From assembly GCF_014655595.1 (NCBI RefSeq), contig NZ_BNBL01000011.1, forward strand, positions 144,683 through 208,682: a stretch of DNA of 64,000 bases, written 5' to 3'. Both the position numbers and the translations under genes were made by a program. The DNA comes from Streptomyces griseocarneus. Lineage in GTDB: Bacteria > Actinomycetota > Actinomycetes > Streptomycetales > Streptomycetaceae. The notes under the pieces were generated by a model that made no database searches, was not told the DNA's origin, and worked only from the letters and a program-made list of their open reading frames with translations. Shown here piece after piece: positions 25,183-34,888 of this stretch (its first letter is position 1; every line of letters starts with the position of its first letter).

Positions 25183-26091
25183 TTACGGCACTACCGTCCA
25201 GCGCTGACGGACCTCGTCGCTGCACGTGTCCATCGTGACGTAGCCCGTCTCCCGCAGTGGCGCCACCAGGCACATGTGCGCGGCCTCGTTGCGGAAGCGG
25301 AGGCTGCCGTCGGCGTAGGTCTCCACCTGCCAGCGGTGGCCCGCGCCGTCGATCTTGCTGCCGCGGTCGGTGCAGCCGTGCAGCACGGAACGGTCGCCGG
25401 GACGGGGCCGCTCCTCGTTCAGGAGGTCGATGCACCTTCCGCTGCCGCTTCCCTTGAGCCGGACGAGGTTGTCGCCGCTGCCGGCGTACTGGGTGTCCCA
25501 TCGCTGGCTGATGACCCCGATGTTGCGCCGGCGGGTGGTCAGCGGCGTGCCGTCGTGACCGGGCCCGCTGAAGTTGTCCAGGAAGAGGCCGTTGTACGCG
25601 CGCAGCTGGACCCGCTTCTCCTCGCCCTCCCAGGCACGCTCGTCCACCGCGCGGGAGTTGTCCCACCACTGCTGGGCGGGGCTGTCACCGCACGCGAGGG
25701 CCGCGACCTCCCCGTTCCTCCCACCGGTCAGGCACAGCTCCGGATGGCGGGAGTTGCGCCAGCGCAACGGGCCGCCGAGCGGGCCCGGGTCCTCGGGGAG
25801 CCACTGGGCCCCGGGCGCGGTGCACGGCAGCATGATGACGGACAGCGGGAGGAACGGGTTGATGCCGGGGCACAGCTCGCCGGCGGCGCTGGCGGTGCGG
25901 GCGCCGGACGCGGCTCGGGGACTGTTGCCGCGGGCGAAGCGGTACCAGTGTCCCTGCACGGTGTCCATACGGAACCGCTGACGGAGGTTGTACCGCTGCT
26001 GGCCGGTGGTCACCCGGCCTCCGGCGGTGTCCGGAGCGTCCAGGACCTGCCCGGTCGCGGTGTTCTCGAGGGCGGTGGAGAAGTTGTGCAC
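25183..26091 (-). CDS. Ricin-type beta-trefoil lectin half, out of frame with the CdtB-like gene
   Basis: About 300 residues carry repeated beta-trefoil QxW-type motifs (PAQQWWDN, ISQRWDT, GHRWQVE, RQRWTVV) and paired Cys typical of ricin-B or lectin domains. The frame is continuous upstream of the first possible start (GTG at 26091) up to the region where the CdtB-like frame ends, and no ribosome site precedes the GTG. A single-base shift near 26105-26120 would join this part to the nuclease domain as one secreted DNase-lectin protein of about 620 residues. Either a frameshift mutation or a sequencing error explains the split. CDT holotoxins pair CdtB with ricin-like CdtA/CdtC, so the combination is biologically coherent. 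Confidence 0.75.
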   Translation of the reverse strand: MHNFSTALENTATGQVLDAPDTAGGRVTTGQQRYNLRQRFRMDTVQGHWYRFARGNSPRAASGARTASAAGELCPGINPFLPLSVIMLPCTAPGAQWLPEDPGPLGGPLRWRNSRHPELCLTGGRNGEVAALACGDSPAQQWWDNSRAVDERAWEGEEKRVQLRAYNGLFLDNFSGPGHDGTPLTTRRRNIGVISQRWDTQYAGSGDNLVRLKGSGSGRCIDLLNEERPRPGDRSVLHGCTDRGSKIDGAGHRWQVETYADGSLRFRNEAAHMCLVAPLRETGYVTMDTCSDEVRQRWTVVP

Positions 26092-27068
26092 CGGGCCGTC
26101 GGCGCGGCCGGCACGGGAGTGGGGGCGGGTTCGAACTGGACGGGGTAGTGGTCCGCGCCGCGCCCCGCGGGGATGGCCGCGTTGAACCGGGGCGTGCCGC
26201 GCGTGATCGCGTAGTCGAGTTCACCGCCCCGCTGGTGGGTGGAGCGGCCGGTTCGGGCCAGTTGCTCGTCGGGCCGCAGGTGGAGGCTCTGCTCCCGGGC
26301 CTGCCGGTCGGTGCGGTTGCGGATGTCGAGGTTGAAGTCGCCGACCATGACCCAGTTCTCGCCGGCCCGGGCGGCGGCACGGATCCGCCTGAGCAGGGGG
26401 GCGACGTCGCTGCCGCGCGCGTGGACGTTGTAGTAGACGGTGTTGCCGATCCGTACGCCGAGGGCGCGGCGGTAGCGGTATTCGCTGCGGGGCTCATCCC
26501 GGTTGTACAGCGGGTTCTCGATGACGCGGACCTCGTCCGCGCGTGCGCTCGTGACCACTGCCAGGTTGACCCGGCCGCCTTGCCAACGGTCCCGTCTCGT
26601 GGTGCGGTCGCGCCGCGGGTCGGTCTGGAGGAAGTACACGTGGCGGCGGTGGTGGCGGTACTCCCACTGCGTGTGGTTCACAGCGACCGGCAGGCCCGCC
26701 GGGAACGGACCGGGGATGGGGATCGACACACCGGTGCCGCGGGACTGGTGCGGTTCGGCGGGCGGCCCGCTGCCGACCTCCTGCAGGGCGACCACCGGAT
26801 GATGCATCGTCAGTGGGCCGACCTCGCCGCCCCAGCGCAGCCCGTGGTCGGAGCCCTGCATGTTGTACGTGGCGAACGGCAGGCTGCCGTTGGACGCCGG
26901 GCTCGCGGGCCGGTCGTCCGCCCGCGCCGTGTAGCCGCCCGACCCGGGGGCGGCAACACCGACCAGCAGTCCGGCCGCCAGCAGTGCGGAGGTGAGGGCC
27001 GCCGTCAGCCGCGATCCGCGCGGCCTGGGGCGGCCCTTGGCGCGGGGCGGTGGTAACGGTAATCGCAT
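26010..27068 (-). CDS. Secreted CdtB-like DNase I-superfamily nuclease
   Basis: The 352-codon frame starts at the ATG at 27068 behind GAGGAG and has a Sec signal peptide (SRLTAALTSALLAAGLLVGVA). From residue 65 it follows cytolethal distending toxin subunit B: FATYNMQGS, VVALQEVGS (Glu97), RVNLAVVTSARADEV, YYNVHARG (His216), MVGDFNLD (Asp244, Asn246), GGELDYAI and GADHYPV (Asp306-His307). All catalytic and metal-binding residues of the DNase I/CdtB fold are kept. From about residue 321 the sequence turns to Pro/Arg/Thr-rich low complexity and ends, because the downstream lectin domain lies in the next frame. Plain exonuclease/endonuclease/phosphatase family membership is certain; CdtB-like is my reading of the motif set. 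Confidence 0.8.
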   Translation of the reverse strand: MRLPLPPPRAKGRPRPRGSRLTAALTSALLAAGLLVGVAAPGSGGYTARADDRPASPASNGSLPFATYNMQGSDHGLRWGGEVGPLTMHHPVVALQEVGSGPPAEPHQSRGTGVSIPIPGPFPAGLPVAVNHTQWEYRHHRRHVYFLQTDPRRDRTTRRDRWQGGRVNLAVVTSARADEVRVIENPLYNRDEPRSEYRYRRALGVRIGNTVYYNVHARGSDVAPLLRRIRAAARAGENWVMVGDFNLDIRNRTDRQAREQSLHLRPDEQLARTGRSTHQRGGELDYAITRGTPRFNAAIPAGRGADHYPVQFEPAPTPVPAAPTARCTTSPPPSRTPRPGRSWTLRTPPEAG

Positions 27069-27304
27069 CGTGGTCTCCTCATCGAGCGATCAGGTACGAA
27101 AAATCGCAGAAACGATCCGTTCACCATTGGACGGTCCGCGTCAAGGGACCACGCGCGTCAAGAGTCCATCGCGCCACATGCCCGCCGCGGGCGAGCGTTT
27201 CGGCCGCGCGTCAGCCCGCGAGCCCTGGTCATCCCGCGACGCTGTTGGCGATCTCGTCGACGCCGTGCTGTCCACGCTCGGGCTCGGGCTGTTCGTCCGC
27301 CGCA

Positions 27305-27418
27305 GCAAGACTCGACGGGCTCCAGGCCGCGCTCGCCATCCTCGCCCTCGCCGCCCTTCTCGCGATGTTCTTCACCCATCGCATCCCGACGGCCCAGCCC
27401 CGCTCGACAGAGCCCTAG
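27305..27418 (+). pseudogene. MFS transporter C-terminal relic
   Basis: The 27069-27691 interval has no intact gene. From 27305 the plus strand reads LDGLQAALAILALAALLAMFFTHRIP and stops at 27416-27418, the pattern of the last membrane helix and tail of DHA2-type MFS exporters. Nothing upstream supplies the rest of the protein, so it is a decayed fragment. Confidence 0.5.
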
Positions 27419-27691
27419 CGCGGACTGCCTTGTTTCTCGGCGCAGCCGTAGCGGGCGCGCCCCTGCGGCGCTGTGCACCTGGGGCGTGGAGGACCCGGTC
27501 GCCGTTCATGAAGTTCTTCGTCGTCACCTGAGAACGGGCACTGCACGCAACGTGACACTGGCATCGGCGTACTCACAGGAGATCAATCGGGAGAACGTGA
27601 ATTTCAGACAGAGCGTGGCGCGCGACCAGCTGCTGCCCATTCCCGGATAGTGGCTCGCGAGCCAGGCCGGACGACCGTAAGGGAGCAGATT

Positions 27692-29011
27692 GTGGCGACG
27701 TCAGATTCTGCAGTGGATGTCGTGATCGTGGGCGGCGGGTTCGCGGGTGTGACGGCCGCGCGTGAATTGTCGGTGCGCGGGCGTCGGGCGGTGCTGGTGG
27801 AGGCGCGTGACCGTCTGGGCGGCCGGGCCTACACGAAGGACCACGACGGGCATCCGATGGAGTTCGGCGGCACGTGGGTCCACCCTCTGCAGCCGCACGT
27901 GTGGTCCGAGATCGACCGCTACGCGATCGAGACGGAGACGTTCCCGGTGCTGGAAGGGCTGCGGCAGTCGGTCGTCTCCGATGGCCGCGTCGTGGACTTG
28001 TCCGACGACGATGCCGCGCGGGCACTGGAGGCATTCGACGAGTTCTGTGCCCCGGGCATGACTCTGTTCCCGGAGCCGTTCTTGGAAACGGTGGGTCCGG
28101 ACCCGGAGGGCCTGGGTGAGCGGTCGATGCGTGAGCAGCTCGACACCTTCAAGGCCGAGCCGGCGCTGCGTGACTGGGTAGAGGGGATGTGCTGCTTGGT
28201 CGCGTTCGGTCCCCTCGATCAGTCCGGTGCGACCGAGATCTTCCGGTGCTACGCCTTGGCCGGGTACAGCGCGGCACAGGCCATGGCCGCGCTGTCGGCG
28301 ACGAAGCTGGTGAAGGGGACACGGGAACTGATCAACTCCATTGCCGGACAGGCCAACCTGGCCGATGTCCGCCTCAACTCGCCCGTGCGGCGTGTCATCC
28401 AGACCGATGACGGGGTGCGGGTCGAGCTGGAGAGCGGCGAGGCCGTCAGCGCGCCGACCGCGCTGATCGCGCTGCCGATGAACGTGTTGAACAGCGTGGA
28501 GTTCGAGCCCGGCCTGTCCGAGATCAAGCAGACCGCGTCGGCCGATCGGCACGCGGGTGCCGGCATGAAGTGCTTCGTCCGGGTGAAGGGCGACATCGGC
28601 AACGTGAGCATCGTGGCCCCCGAGGCCCAGGCGGTGAACTTTGCGGTGACCTACGACCACGGGCGGGATGGCTCGTGGCTGATCGTGTTCTCCGCCAACC
28701 CGAAGAAGCTGAAGATGACCCAGTTCGACGACGTCCAGGGCATGCAGACTGCGCTGCAGCCGCTCCTGCCGGGTGTCGAGGTGGAGAGCATCGTCGGCTG
28801 GGACTGGTCCAACGACCCGCTCGCGCTCGGCACGTGGTGCATCTACCGGCCGGGACAGCTGGCGAAGGTGCTGCCGGACCTGCGCACCACCGAAGGACGG
28901 CTGTTTTTCGCGGGAGCCGACTCGGCGAGCACGTGGCGCGGTTTCATCGACGGGGCGATCGAGAGCGGCTACCGCTCCGCCCGCGACATCGACAGCTACC
29001 TGACCAGCTGA
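27692..29011 (+). CDS. Flavin-containing amine oxidase
   Basis: The 439-residue protein is read from the GTG at 27692 with GGGAG 6 nt upstream. It has the FAD-binding VIVGGGFAGVTAAREL near residue 10, the GG-R motif ARDRLGGRAYT and FGGTWVHP typical of monoamine-oxidase-type flavoproteins, and a C-terminal LFFAGADSASTWRGFIDGAIESG FAD-binding block. It should oxidise an amine or related substrate with oxygen. It is monocistronic and followed by a hairpin at 29010-29053. Substrate is not determinable. Confidence 0.9.
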   Translation: MATSDSAVDVVIVGGGFAGVTAARELSVRGRRAVLVEARDRLGGRAYTKDHDGHPMEFGGTWVHPLQPHVWSEIDRYAIETETFPVLEGLRQSVVSDGRVVDLSDDDAARALEAFDEFCAPGMTLFPEPFLETVGPDPEGLGERSMREQLDTFKAEPALRDWVEGMCCLVAFGPLDQSGATEIFRCYALAGYSAAQAMAALSATKLVKGTRELINSIAGQANLADVRLNSPVRRVIQTDDGVRVELESGEAVSAPTALIALPMNVLNSVEFEPGLSEIKQTASADRHAGAGMKCFVRVKGDIGNVSIVAPEAQAVNFAVTYDHGRDGSWLIVFSANPKKLKMTQFDDVQGMQTALQPLLPGVEVESIVGWDWSNDPLALGTWCIYRPGQLAKVLPDLRTTEGRLFFAGADSASTWRGFIDGAIESGYRSARDIDSYLTS

Positions 29012-29053
29012 TCACCGGCGGCGGTGCCTGTCTCAGGCCCCGCCGCCGTGATC
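29010..29053 (+). terminator. GC-rich hairpin after the amine oxidase gene
   Basis: GATCACCGGCGGCGG and CCGCCGCCGTGATC pair over 14 bp with one bulged C and a 15-nt loop, starting at the stop codon. No U tract follows, as is common in streptomycetes. Confidence 0.65.
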
Positions 29054-29204
29054 CGGCTACGGGTCCTCGGTAGCGCTCAGGGCGGCGGGAGCAAGCACCC
29101 ACGGCAGGGCCCGGCCAGTGAGCGGCGTGGTGGCGACAAGCCACTCGTCCGTGTTGGTCGTTCCTCGCGACATCACGTGAAGCGGACGAGCCTGAAGGGT
29201 GCGC

Positions 29205-29918
29205 TCAATTGGCGTGTTCGGCCAGGGCCGCGTCGACCGCTGCCTCGGCGTGCAGGCGGGCGGTGGGGAAGACCGGTACGGGGCTGTCCTCGGGGCCGAT
29301 GAGGAGCTCGATCTCGGTGCACCCCAGGATGACACCCTCGGCGCCCTCGGCGACGAGGTCCTCGACGACCCGGCGGTAGGCCGCACGTGACTCGTCGCGG
29401 ACGACGCCCAGGCAGAGCTCCTCGTAGATCACCCGGTGCACGAGCGCGCGCCCCTCGGCGTCCGGGACGCGAACGTCGAGCCCGCCCGCTGCGAGGCGGC
29501 CCCGGTAGAAGTCCTGCTCCATGGTGAACGCGGTGCCCAGCAGGCCCACCCGGCGCAGCCCCGCAGCGCGAACGGCGGCTGAGGTGGCGTCCGCGAGGTG
29601 CAGCAGCGGGACCGAGACCGCCGCCTCGACACGGTCCGCGACCTTGTGCATGGTGTTGGTGCAGATGAGCAGCAGATCGGCGCCGGCCGCCTCCAACGAC
29701 CGGGCGGCACCGGCCAGTACCTCGCCGGCTTCCGCCCAGCGGCCCTGGACCTGCAACTGCTCGATCTCCGCGAAGTCCACGGAGTAGAGCACACAGCGCG
29801 CCGAGTGGAGACCGCCGAGCCGCTCGCGCGTCCGCTCGTTCAGGATCCGGTAGTACTCCGCCGTCGACTCCCAGCTCATCCCGCCGATCAGCCCGATCGT
29901 CTTCATGCCCGTGTCCAC
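29205..29918 (-). CDS. Aspartate/glutamate racemase-family protein
   Basis: The 237-residue protein is read from a GTG at 29918 with GGGGAG 7 nt upstream; the ATG at 29906 has a poorer site. It opens KTIGLIGGMSWESTAEYY and carries the two catalytic cysteines of the family in ICTNTMH and LGCTEIELL. Cofactor-independent racemisation of aspartate or glutamate through the Cys pair is expected. It is in the YgeA/RacX-like group by the WEST motif. No operon partner. Confidence 0.9.
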   Translation of the reverse strand: MDTGMKTIGLIGGMSWESTAEYYRILNERTRERLGGLHSARCVLYSVDFAEIEQLQVQGRWAEAGEVLAGAARSLEAAGADLLLICTNTMHKVADRVEAAVSVPLLHLADATSAAVRAAGLRRVGLLGTAFTMEQDFYRGRLAAGGLDVRVPDAEGRALVHRVIYEELCLGVVRDESRAAYRRVVEDLVAEGAEGVILGCTEIELLIGPEDSPVPVFPTARLHAEAAVDAALAEHAN

Positions 29919-30164
29919 GCTTGCGCTCCCCACTCCTCGTACGTCACCGCCTATGGGCCACACCATAAGGCAGGTGGCGCATATTCGGTGCTGTCATAAG
30001 AATTGCTTTGATTTGCTGCAAGGTGGGTCGTCACGCCGACTGCGCCACAGCGGAGCGCCGGACAAACCCCGACCTGAGCCCCGGCGGCATCGCCGCCACC
30101 CCGGCATGGCAGGGTGAGAGCGCCGTGAGCAGGCACGACACATGAGCGATGGGGCAGGGACGCG

Positions 30165-31401
30165 GTGCTGGTGGAGGACGCCGAGGACGCCGTCTGGACC
30201 TGGGAGCGCGAGCTCCCGCTCAGGTACGTGCTGGTCAGCGAGGAATGGGACGGCGAACTGATTGTGTGGGCGCGCTGCGCCGACGCCGACGGCCTGTTCG
30301 TCGACCCGGCCCCGCGCCGGGAACGGCTGACCCTCATGGGCTGCGCCCCGACCGGCCGGTTGCGCAAGGCGGCCGAGCGCGCCCGCCACCAGTCGGTCGC
30401 ACCGGACGGACCCGTCGAGCCTTGTCGACCTCGGGGAGCTCGCCATCGTCGTGGACTTCCCCGTGCCCGGGGCCGACCCCGAGGCCGACCCCTTCCACGC
30501 CTACGACACACACCACTGGGAGCTGCTCGACCCCGTCCTTCTCGGCTGCCGCCCCTCCGCCCTCGACCCGTCGCTGGTCGACGTGACCGTGGAGGCCGAG
30601 GTCGACGGCCCGGTGCGGCAGCCCACCGAGCCCGCGGACGCCCGTTGGCTGCTGTTCAACGGCGCCGGCGGCGCCGATCTGGGCGAGTGCCGTGGGGTCG
30701 AGGGCCTGTACGCCAAGCGCCCCCTATCCGACGCGCCACCGATGCGGCTGATCGGCTGCGAGCCCGGTGAGCGGCTGCTGCGACGGCTGGTGCGCCCGCG
30801 CGCCGACGGCGACTGGGTCACGCTGCTCGCCGTGGACCGGTCCGGTCGTGTGATGCGCTTCCAGGAGCACATGTCCCTGGAGGTCGTCGCCTCCCGGCCG
30901 TCAGCACTTGGCGTGACCCTCGTGGACCTCTGGCTGCGCAAGGGCCCGGCCGTACGGCCCGTACCGGCGGTCCGTCCGGTGTGGGACGCCTGGTTCGAGG
31001 GGCCGCCGACCGAGCCCGGGTCGTGGGCCGCGTTCCCACCCGAGGGCCGGGCCGAGTGGGCCGCCTTCGCCGCCGCCCGCCAGGGCGCCGGCCGGCCGCT
31101 GCCCGACCCCGTGCGGCACCTCGACGGCCGGTACGTCACCGACGTGTCGGCTCTGGTGTGCGCGCTGGGCGAGGCGGTCGCCGGCCCCGGCGGCCACTAC
31201 CACCAGTGCTGGCGCGCGTTGCGCGGCTGCCAGTGCGGCGGGGAGCGGCCGCCCGCACCCTTCACCCTGGTCTGGCACGACGCCGACGTGGCCCGGCGCG
31301 CGCTCGCCTCCGTGAGCGTGGACACGGCGGGCGAGACACCGTACGTCGACGACGTCCTCCGGCTGCTCGCACGGGTCGGCATCACCGTAGAACTCCGCTG
31401 A
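30165..31401 (+). pseudogene. Hypothetical protein gene with a single frameshift
   Basis: The first frame from GTG 30165 gives about 85 sensible residues (AVWTWERELPLRYVLVSEEW and RERLTLMGCAPTGRLRKAAE). Near 30415-30425 the coding signal moves to the next frame, which continues DLGELAIVVDF and runs to 31401 with a later LIGCEPGERLLRRLV stretch echoing the first-frame MGCAPTGRLRKA, so the protein has two related halves. A third region (HYHQCWRALRGCQCGG) is Cys-rich. No known family is recognised. The shift may be real or a read error; if repaired the protein would be about 410 residues. A terminator follows. Confidence 0.6.
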
Positions 31402-31414
31402 TCCTCCCTGAGAG

Positions 31415-31437
31415 CTCCTCACCCAATGGGTGAGGAG
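31415..31437 (+). terminator. Ten-bp hairpin
   Basis: CTCCTCACCC and GGGTGAGGAG pair perfectly around a 3-nt AAT loop, 13 nt after the stop of the frameshifted gene ending at 31401. Confidence 0.8.
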
Positions 31438-31504
31438 GGCTTCATGGATGTCAGCAGCGAGGGCCTGTCGCCGGCTGGACGCCGACTGAGAAGAGGGCGC
31501 CGGG

Positions 31505-31760
31505 GTGCGCATCCTGTATTTCGGGATGACCGGCCGGAATCCGGTGCCCAAGGTCAAGGCCAAAGGATGGCGCTTCGAGCCGGACAAGTTCGCCGCAGCC
31601 GGTCTGACCGGCGAACCGTCCCACCTGGTGCGGCCACCTCGCGTCGCCGAATGCCCGATCCAGCTGGAGGCCCGCGCCGAACGGACGGGTGCAGCCGGAC
31701 GTCTCCGGAGATTTCGTCATCGTCGAGGCCGTCGTACGAGAGCGCAGACGGCCGACCCCA
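31505..31760 (+). pseudogene. Flavin reductase-like fragment
   Basis: The frame from 31505 includes FAAAGLTGEPSHLVRPPRVAECPIQLEAR, a characteristic stretch of flavin reductase-like FMN-binding split-barrel proteins. The next expected strand (DFVIVEAVV) appears around 31705-31735 but in another frame, and both ends of the domain are missing. It is a decayed gene piece within the 31402-31877 interval. Confidence 0.65.
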
Positions 31761-31790
31761 GTTGGTTGACAGCGTCAACCAACTGGGGTC
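31754..31790. repeat. Perfect 17-bp inverted repeat with GTTGAC/GTCAAC core
   Basis: Arms 31754-31770 and 31774-31790 are exact reverse complements around AGC. The inner part GGTTGAC-AGC-GTCAACC looks like an operator of a dimeric winged-helix regulator (MarR type), while the outer GC-rich part would also make a strong hairpin in RNA. It overlaps the end of the flavin reductase relic. Confidence 0.8.
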
Positions 31791-31877
31791 GCGCTCCGGG
31801 GAGCGCAAGGCAGCCGTAGAGGGGAGAGTGGAGGTAAGCCATCGCCGCAGAGGCGTGCGGGAGGAGGCCGGCTGAGT

Positions 31878-32363
31878 ATGTCCGACGACGTGATGGGTGA
31901 CGAGGTCTATCAGCCTGCCCGGTCGGACCGCCGGGACAACCCTGGTGACCTGGACCTGGAGAACGCCCTCGACGGCGATCTCCTCGACCGGGTGCTCGAC
32001 GAGGGCTACTCGCCCCCGGAGAGGCCGCTGGGCGTGGGGCACCACGGCACGACGGCCCGTGAGCAGCGTGAGCGCGAGAGCCTTGACCAGCGGCTCGCCG
32101 AGGAGGTCCCCGACATCACGGTGCCGGAAGGGGACGGCATCGGTGATCAGCCCGGCGGGGACGGCGAGCCGATCGACGAGGAGGTCGGCGACCAGCGCGC
32201 CGGACGGCTCACCGCCACCATCGACGCCCTGCCCCCTCGGCGCAACGATGTCTTCGCCCGGGACGTGGGTATCGACGGTGGGGCGGCCTCCGCGGAGGAG
32301 GCGGCGATGCACATCGTGCCCGACGAGCCCGCGGCCGAGTTCGGCGAGGACCTCGAGGCGTGA
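31878..32363 (+). CDS. DUF5709-family protein
   Basis: The 161-residue acidic protein has the pattern of DUF5709: LLDRVLDEGYSPPERPLGV, GTTAREQRERESLDQRLAEEVPD, GDGIGDQPGGDGEPIDEEVGDQRAGRL and ARDVGIDGGAASAEEAAMHIV. It is hydrophilic and probably partly disordered, with no signal peptide. Function is unknown; relatives occur across actinobacteria and are often stress-associated by context only. The GGGAGGAGG before 31878 supports the start. Confidence 0.82.
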   Translation: MSDDVMGDEVYQPARSDRRDNPGDLDLENALDGDLLDRVLDEGYSPPERPLGVGHHGTTAREQRERESLDQRLAEEVPDITVPEGDGIGDQPGGDGEPIDEEVGDQRAGRLTATIDALPPRRNDVFARDVGIDGGAASAEEAAMHIVPDEPAAEFGEDLEA

Positions 32364-32554
32364 GGGCGGTGCGTGAGGGTCGGGGCGTCCCCCGGTCGGC
32401 CCAACGGCACCGTCGCCTTCGAGCCCGGCGCGGATCTGCTGGGAGAGCGCGCCGGTCGTCGGGTCGTCGCCGTCGAGGGAGTAGGCCATGACGCCGCCCA
32501 GCCATCTGCTGCCCCCACGAACGGCTCGTCCGTCTCACCGCGAAGGACACGGTC

Positions 32555-34133
32555 TTAAGAGGATGCCGAGCCGGTGATTGCGGTGAGGGCGCGGTGGAGG
32601 GCGAAGTCGCCGGGTGGGCGGTCGCGCCAGCAGGCGCCGATGTGGCCGTCGGGTCGGATGAGCAGTGCTCCGTGCGGGCGGAGGCCGCAGACGTCGATGT
32701 GCTCGTCGGGAAGGGTTTCGATGCGTAGCGGCCATGGTGTGGTGGTTCGCTGCTCCCAGTGGGCGGGATCCGGGGTGAGCAGGGTGAACCATTCGCCGAC
32801 GGCGTCGAGTGTGGAGCGGTCGTGTGTGAGCCAGAGGTGCGGCATGCGATGGCCTGGCTTCGCGGTGGGGACGTAGTCCGTGCTGCCTGTGTCGGGCGGG
32901 GCGGGTGGGGCGTATGGGGTGCTGTTGTCGGTGAGGACGGCGTCGGAGTGGTAGGTGACGCCGAGTACGAGGCCGAGTTGGGCGAAAAACCGGTCCGACC
33001 AGGGCAGTTCGATCCGATCCGGTGCGGCTTCGCCGGCGTGGAGCTGGTCGCGGCGCCGGTTCTGCACTTGGAGCATGAGTTGGGTGTTGGTTACCGCTTG
33101 CTCGAGGGTCTGGTGGGCGACGGGTTGCCGTTCCGTCTCGTAGGTGTCCAACAGATTTGGCCCGGCCCACCCGTGGAGAACGCCGGCCAGTTTCCAGCAC
33201 AGGTTGTGCACATCGGCGATGCCGGCGTTCATGCCCAGACCGCCGACGATGGGCATCGCGTGCGCGGCATCGCCGGCCAGCAGGGTCCGGCCGTGACGGA
33301 AGCGTTCGGCGACGAACGCGTTCATCACCCAGTGCTGAACCCGCGACACGTCGGCTCGTACGTCGGCTCCCGGACCGAGGGCGCGCGAGACGAGTTCCGT
33401 CCAGTCGGCGTGCTCAGCGTCTTCGGGTGTGCGAACGAACCAGGCCCAGCCTCCTTCGGGGTAGAGCGGGGCGAACAATCCGTGCGCGGTGAAGTAGACC
33501 CCGGCGGGCTGTTGGGCACACCAGCGGCTGAGATCGGCGTCGAACACGAGTGGTGAAGCCCGCCATCGCGCCGGGGCCGGTCGTGTCGATTCCCAGCCGC
33601 TGCCGGACGGTGGAGTTCGCGCCGTCGGCAGCGAGTACGTAACGGGCACGGACGCGCGTCTCTTCACCGCTTCGGCGGTCGACGAGGAAGGCCACGACGC
33701 CCTCGGATTCCTCGACCAGGTCGATGAGCTCGACCCCGAACCGCACCGGTGCGTCCGCGGCGCCGAGCAGGGTGGGTTCCAGCCGGTCCTGCGAGGTGAC
33801 CACACCGATCACGGGGCTTTCGGGTACCGGCGCGTTGATCCCGACCATCGCCGCTGTGGCGAAGTCGCGGTCGTGCAGGGTGTCGCGGAAGCGGATGCGG
33901 CCGTACTCCGGTGCGAACGCGCCGGCCGTGATCCTGTCAGCGAGCCCGAGCCTGCGGTAGATCTCCATCGAGCGCACGTTGACCAGCCGGGCCCGGGGAA
34001 AGGGTGACAGCTCTCTGTGTTTCTCGACCAGCAATGCCCGCACGCCCCAGCGTTCCAGCAGCGCCCGGGCGGTGAGCCCGACCGGCCCGCCACCGACGAT
34101 CAATACCGCCACATCGGCGTCGGCTACGGGCAT
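32555..34133 (-). pseudogene. PHBH-type FAD monooxygenase with one frameshift
   Basis: The N-terminal frame starts at the ATG at 34133 behind AGGAGGAG and reads VLIVGGGPVGLTARALLERWG (FAD site) to YVLAADGANSTVRQRLGI. Near 33548-33556 the coding frame shifts by one base into FDADLSRWC, then WAWFVRTPEDAEH, the second FAD motif LLAGDAAHAMPIVGGLGMN and a thioredoxin-like C-terminal domain ending near 32555. Together they equal one class A aromatic-ring hydroxylase of about 525 residues, the size expected for tetracenomycin/rifampicin-type monooxygenases. The flanking genes do not reveal the substrate. Confidence 0.82.
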
Positions 34134-34450
34134 GTCGAGCTCCTCCTGCGCGCCCCGGCTCTGCCAGGCACTCGGTGACGGTCAACCATGCGACGAGTGG
34201 TTCGCCATAGACGCAGGCTGCCACGCGCAGGCTGGTCTCGTTCCCCGAGGCGGTGGCCGCGTCGACGATGACCTGAACCGCCATAAGGGCAATCTTGCGC
34301 ACCCGGCAGCCGTACGCAATGTCCGCATGTCCGCATGTCCCCGCGCGTCGGCGCGTCGGCGTACGGCCGGACGTGCCGCGTGTGCCGGGGTCGGCGGCCT
34401 CAGATGTCACGGGCGCGGGTAGGTCTCGCCGTAGTCTGGCGGGCCGGCCG
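34134..34450. other. Gap with a doubtful minus-strand ORF
   Basis: An ATG at 34284 on the minus strand opens a frame beginning AVQVIVDAATASGNETSL that runs over the start of the monooxygenase gene. It lacks a ribosome site and a recognisable domain and quickly becomes Arg-rich, so it is not called as a gene. Confidence 0.35.
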
Positions 34451-34888
34451 TCAGCTGATCTGCTCCGCCAGCTCGACGATGATCCCCTCCGGACCCCGGA
34501 CGTAGCAGAGCCGGTAGCTGTCCTCGTAGCGCTCCAGCTCGCCGACGAGCTCCACGCCGCGGGCTCGCAGACCGGCGACGACGGCGTCGATGTCTTCGAC
34601 GACGAATGCGACGTGGCGAATGCCCAGTGTGTTCGCCGGGGCATTCCGGTCGCCACTCCGACTTGCCGGCGTGTGGAACTTCGCCAGCTCGAGTCGTCCG
34701 TAGCCGTCCGGGGTCTGCAGCATCGCGATCTCTGCCCTGACACCCTCGAGTCCCACGACGCGGTCCACCCAGCGGCCCTCGACCGGCGCCTCGCCCTGCA
34801 GCTCCAGCCCGAGCTCGACGAAGAACGCCGTCGCGGCCGCGAGGTCCTCGACGACAACGCCCACGTGGTCCATCCGTTGGATCGTCAT
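34451..34888 (-). CDS. VOC-family protein
   Basis: The 145-residue protein starts at the ATG at 34888, 7 nt after TACCAT (34901-34896), implying a leaderless mRNA. It shows two VOC modules: MDHVGVVVEDLAAATAFFVELGLEL and IRHVAFVVEDIDAVVAGLRARG, with YGRLELAKF and IIVELAEQ as the metal-Glu strands. His and Glu positions match methylmalonyl-CoA-epimerase/glyoxalase-like members. The substrate is unknown. Confidence 0.88.
   Translation of the reverse strand: MTIQRMDHVGVVVEDLAAATAFFVELGLELQGEAPVEGRWVDRVVGLEGVRAEIAMLQTPDGYGRLELAKFHTPASRSGDRNAPANTLGIRHVAFVVEDIDAVVAGLRARGVELVGELERYEDSYRLCYVRGPEGIIVELAEQIS

Noticed and set aside
34134..34284. A minus-strand ORF starting at 34284
   Set aside because: It lacks a ribosome site and overlaps the well-supported start of the monooxygenase gene in another frame.
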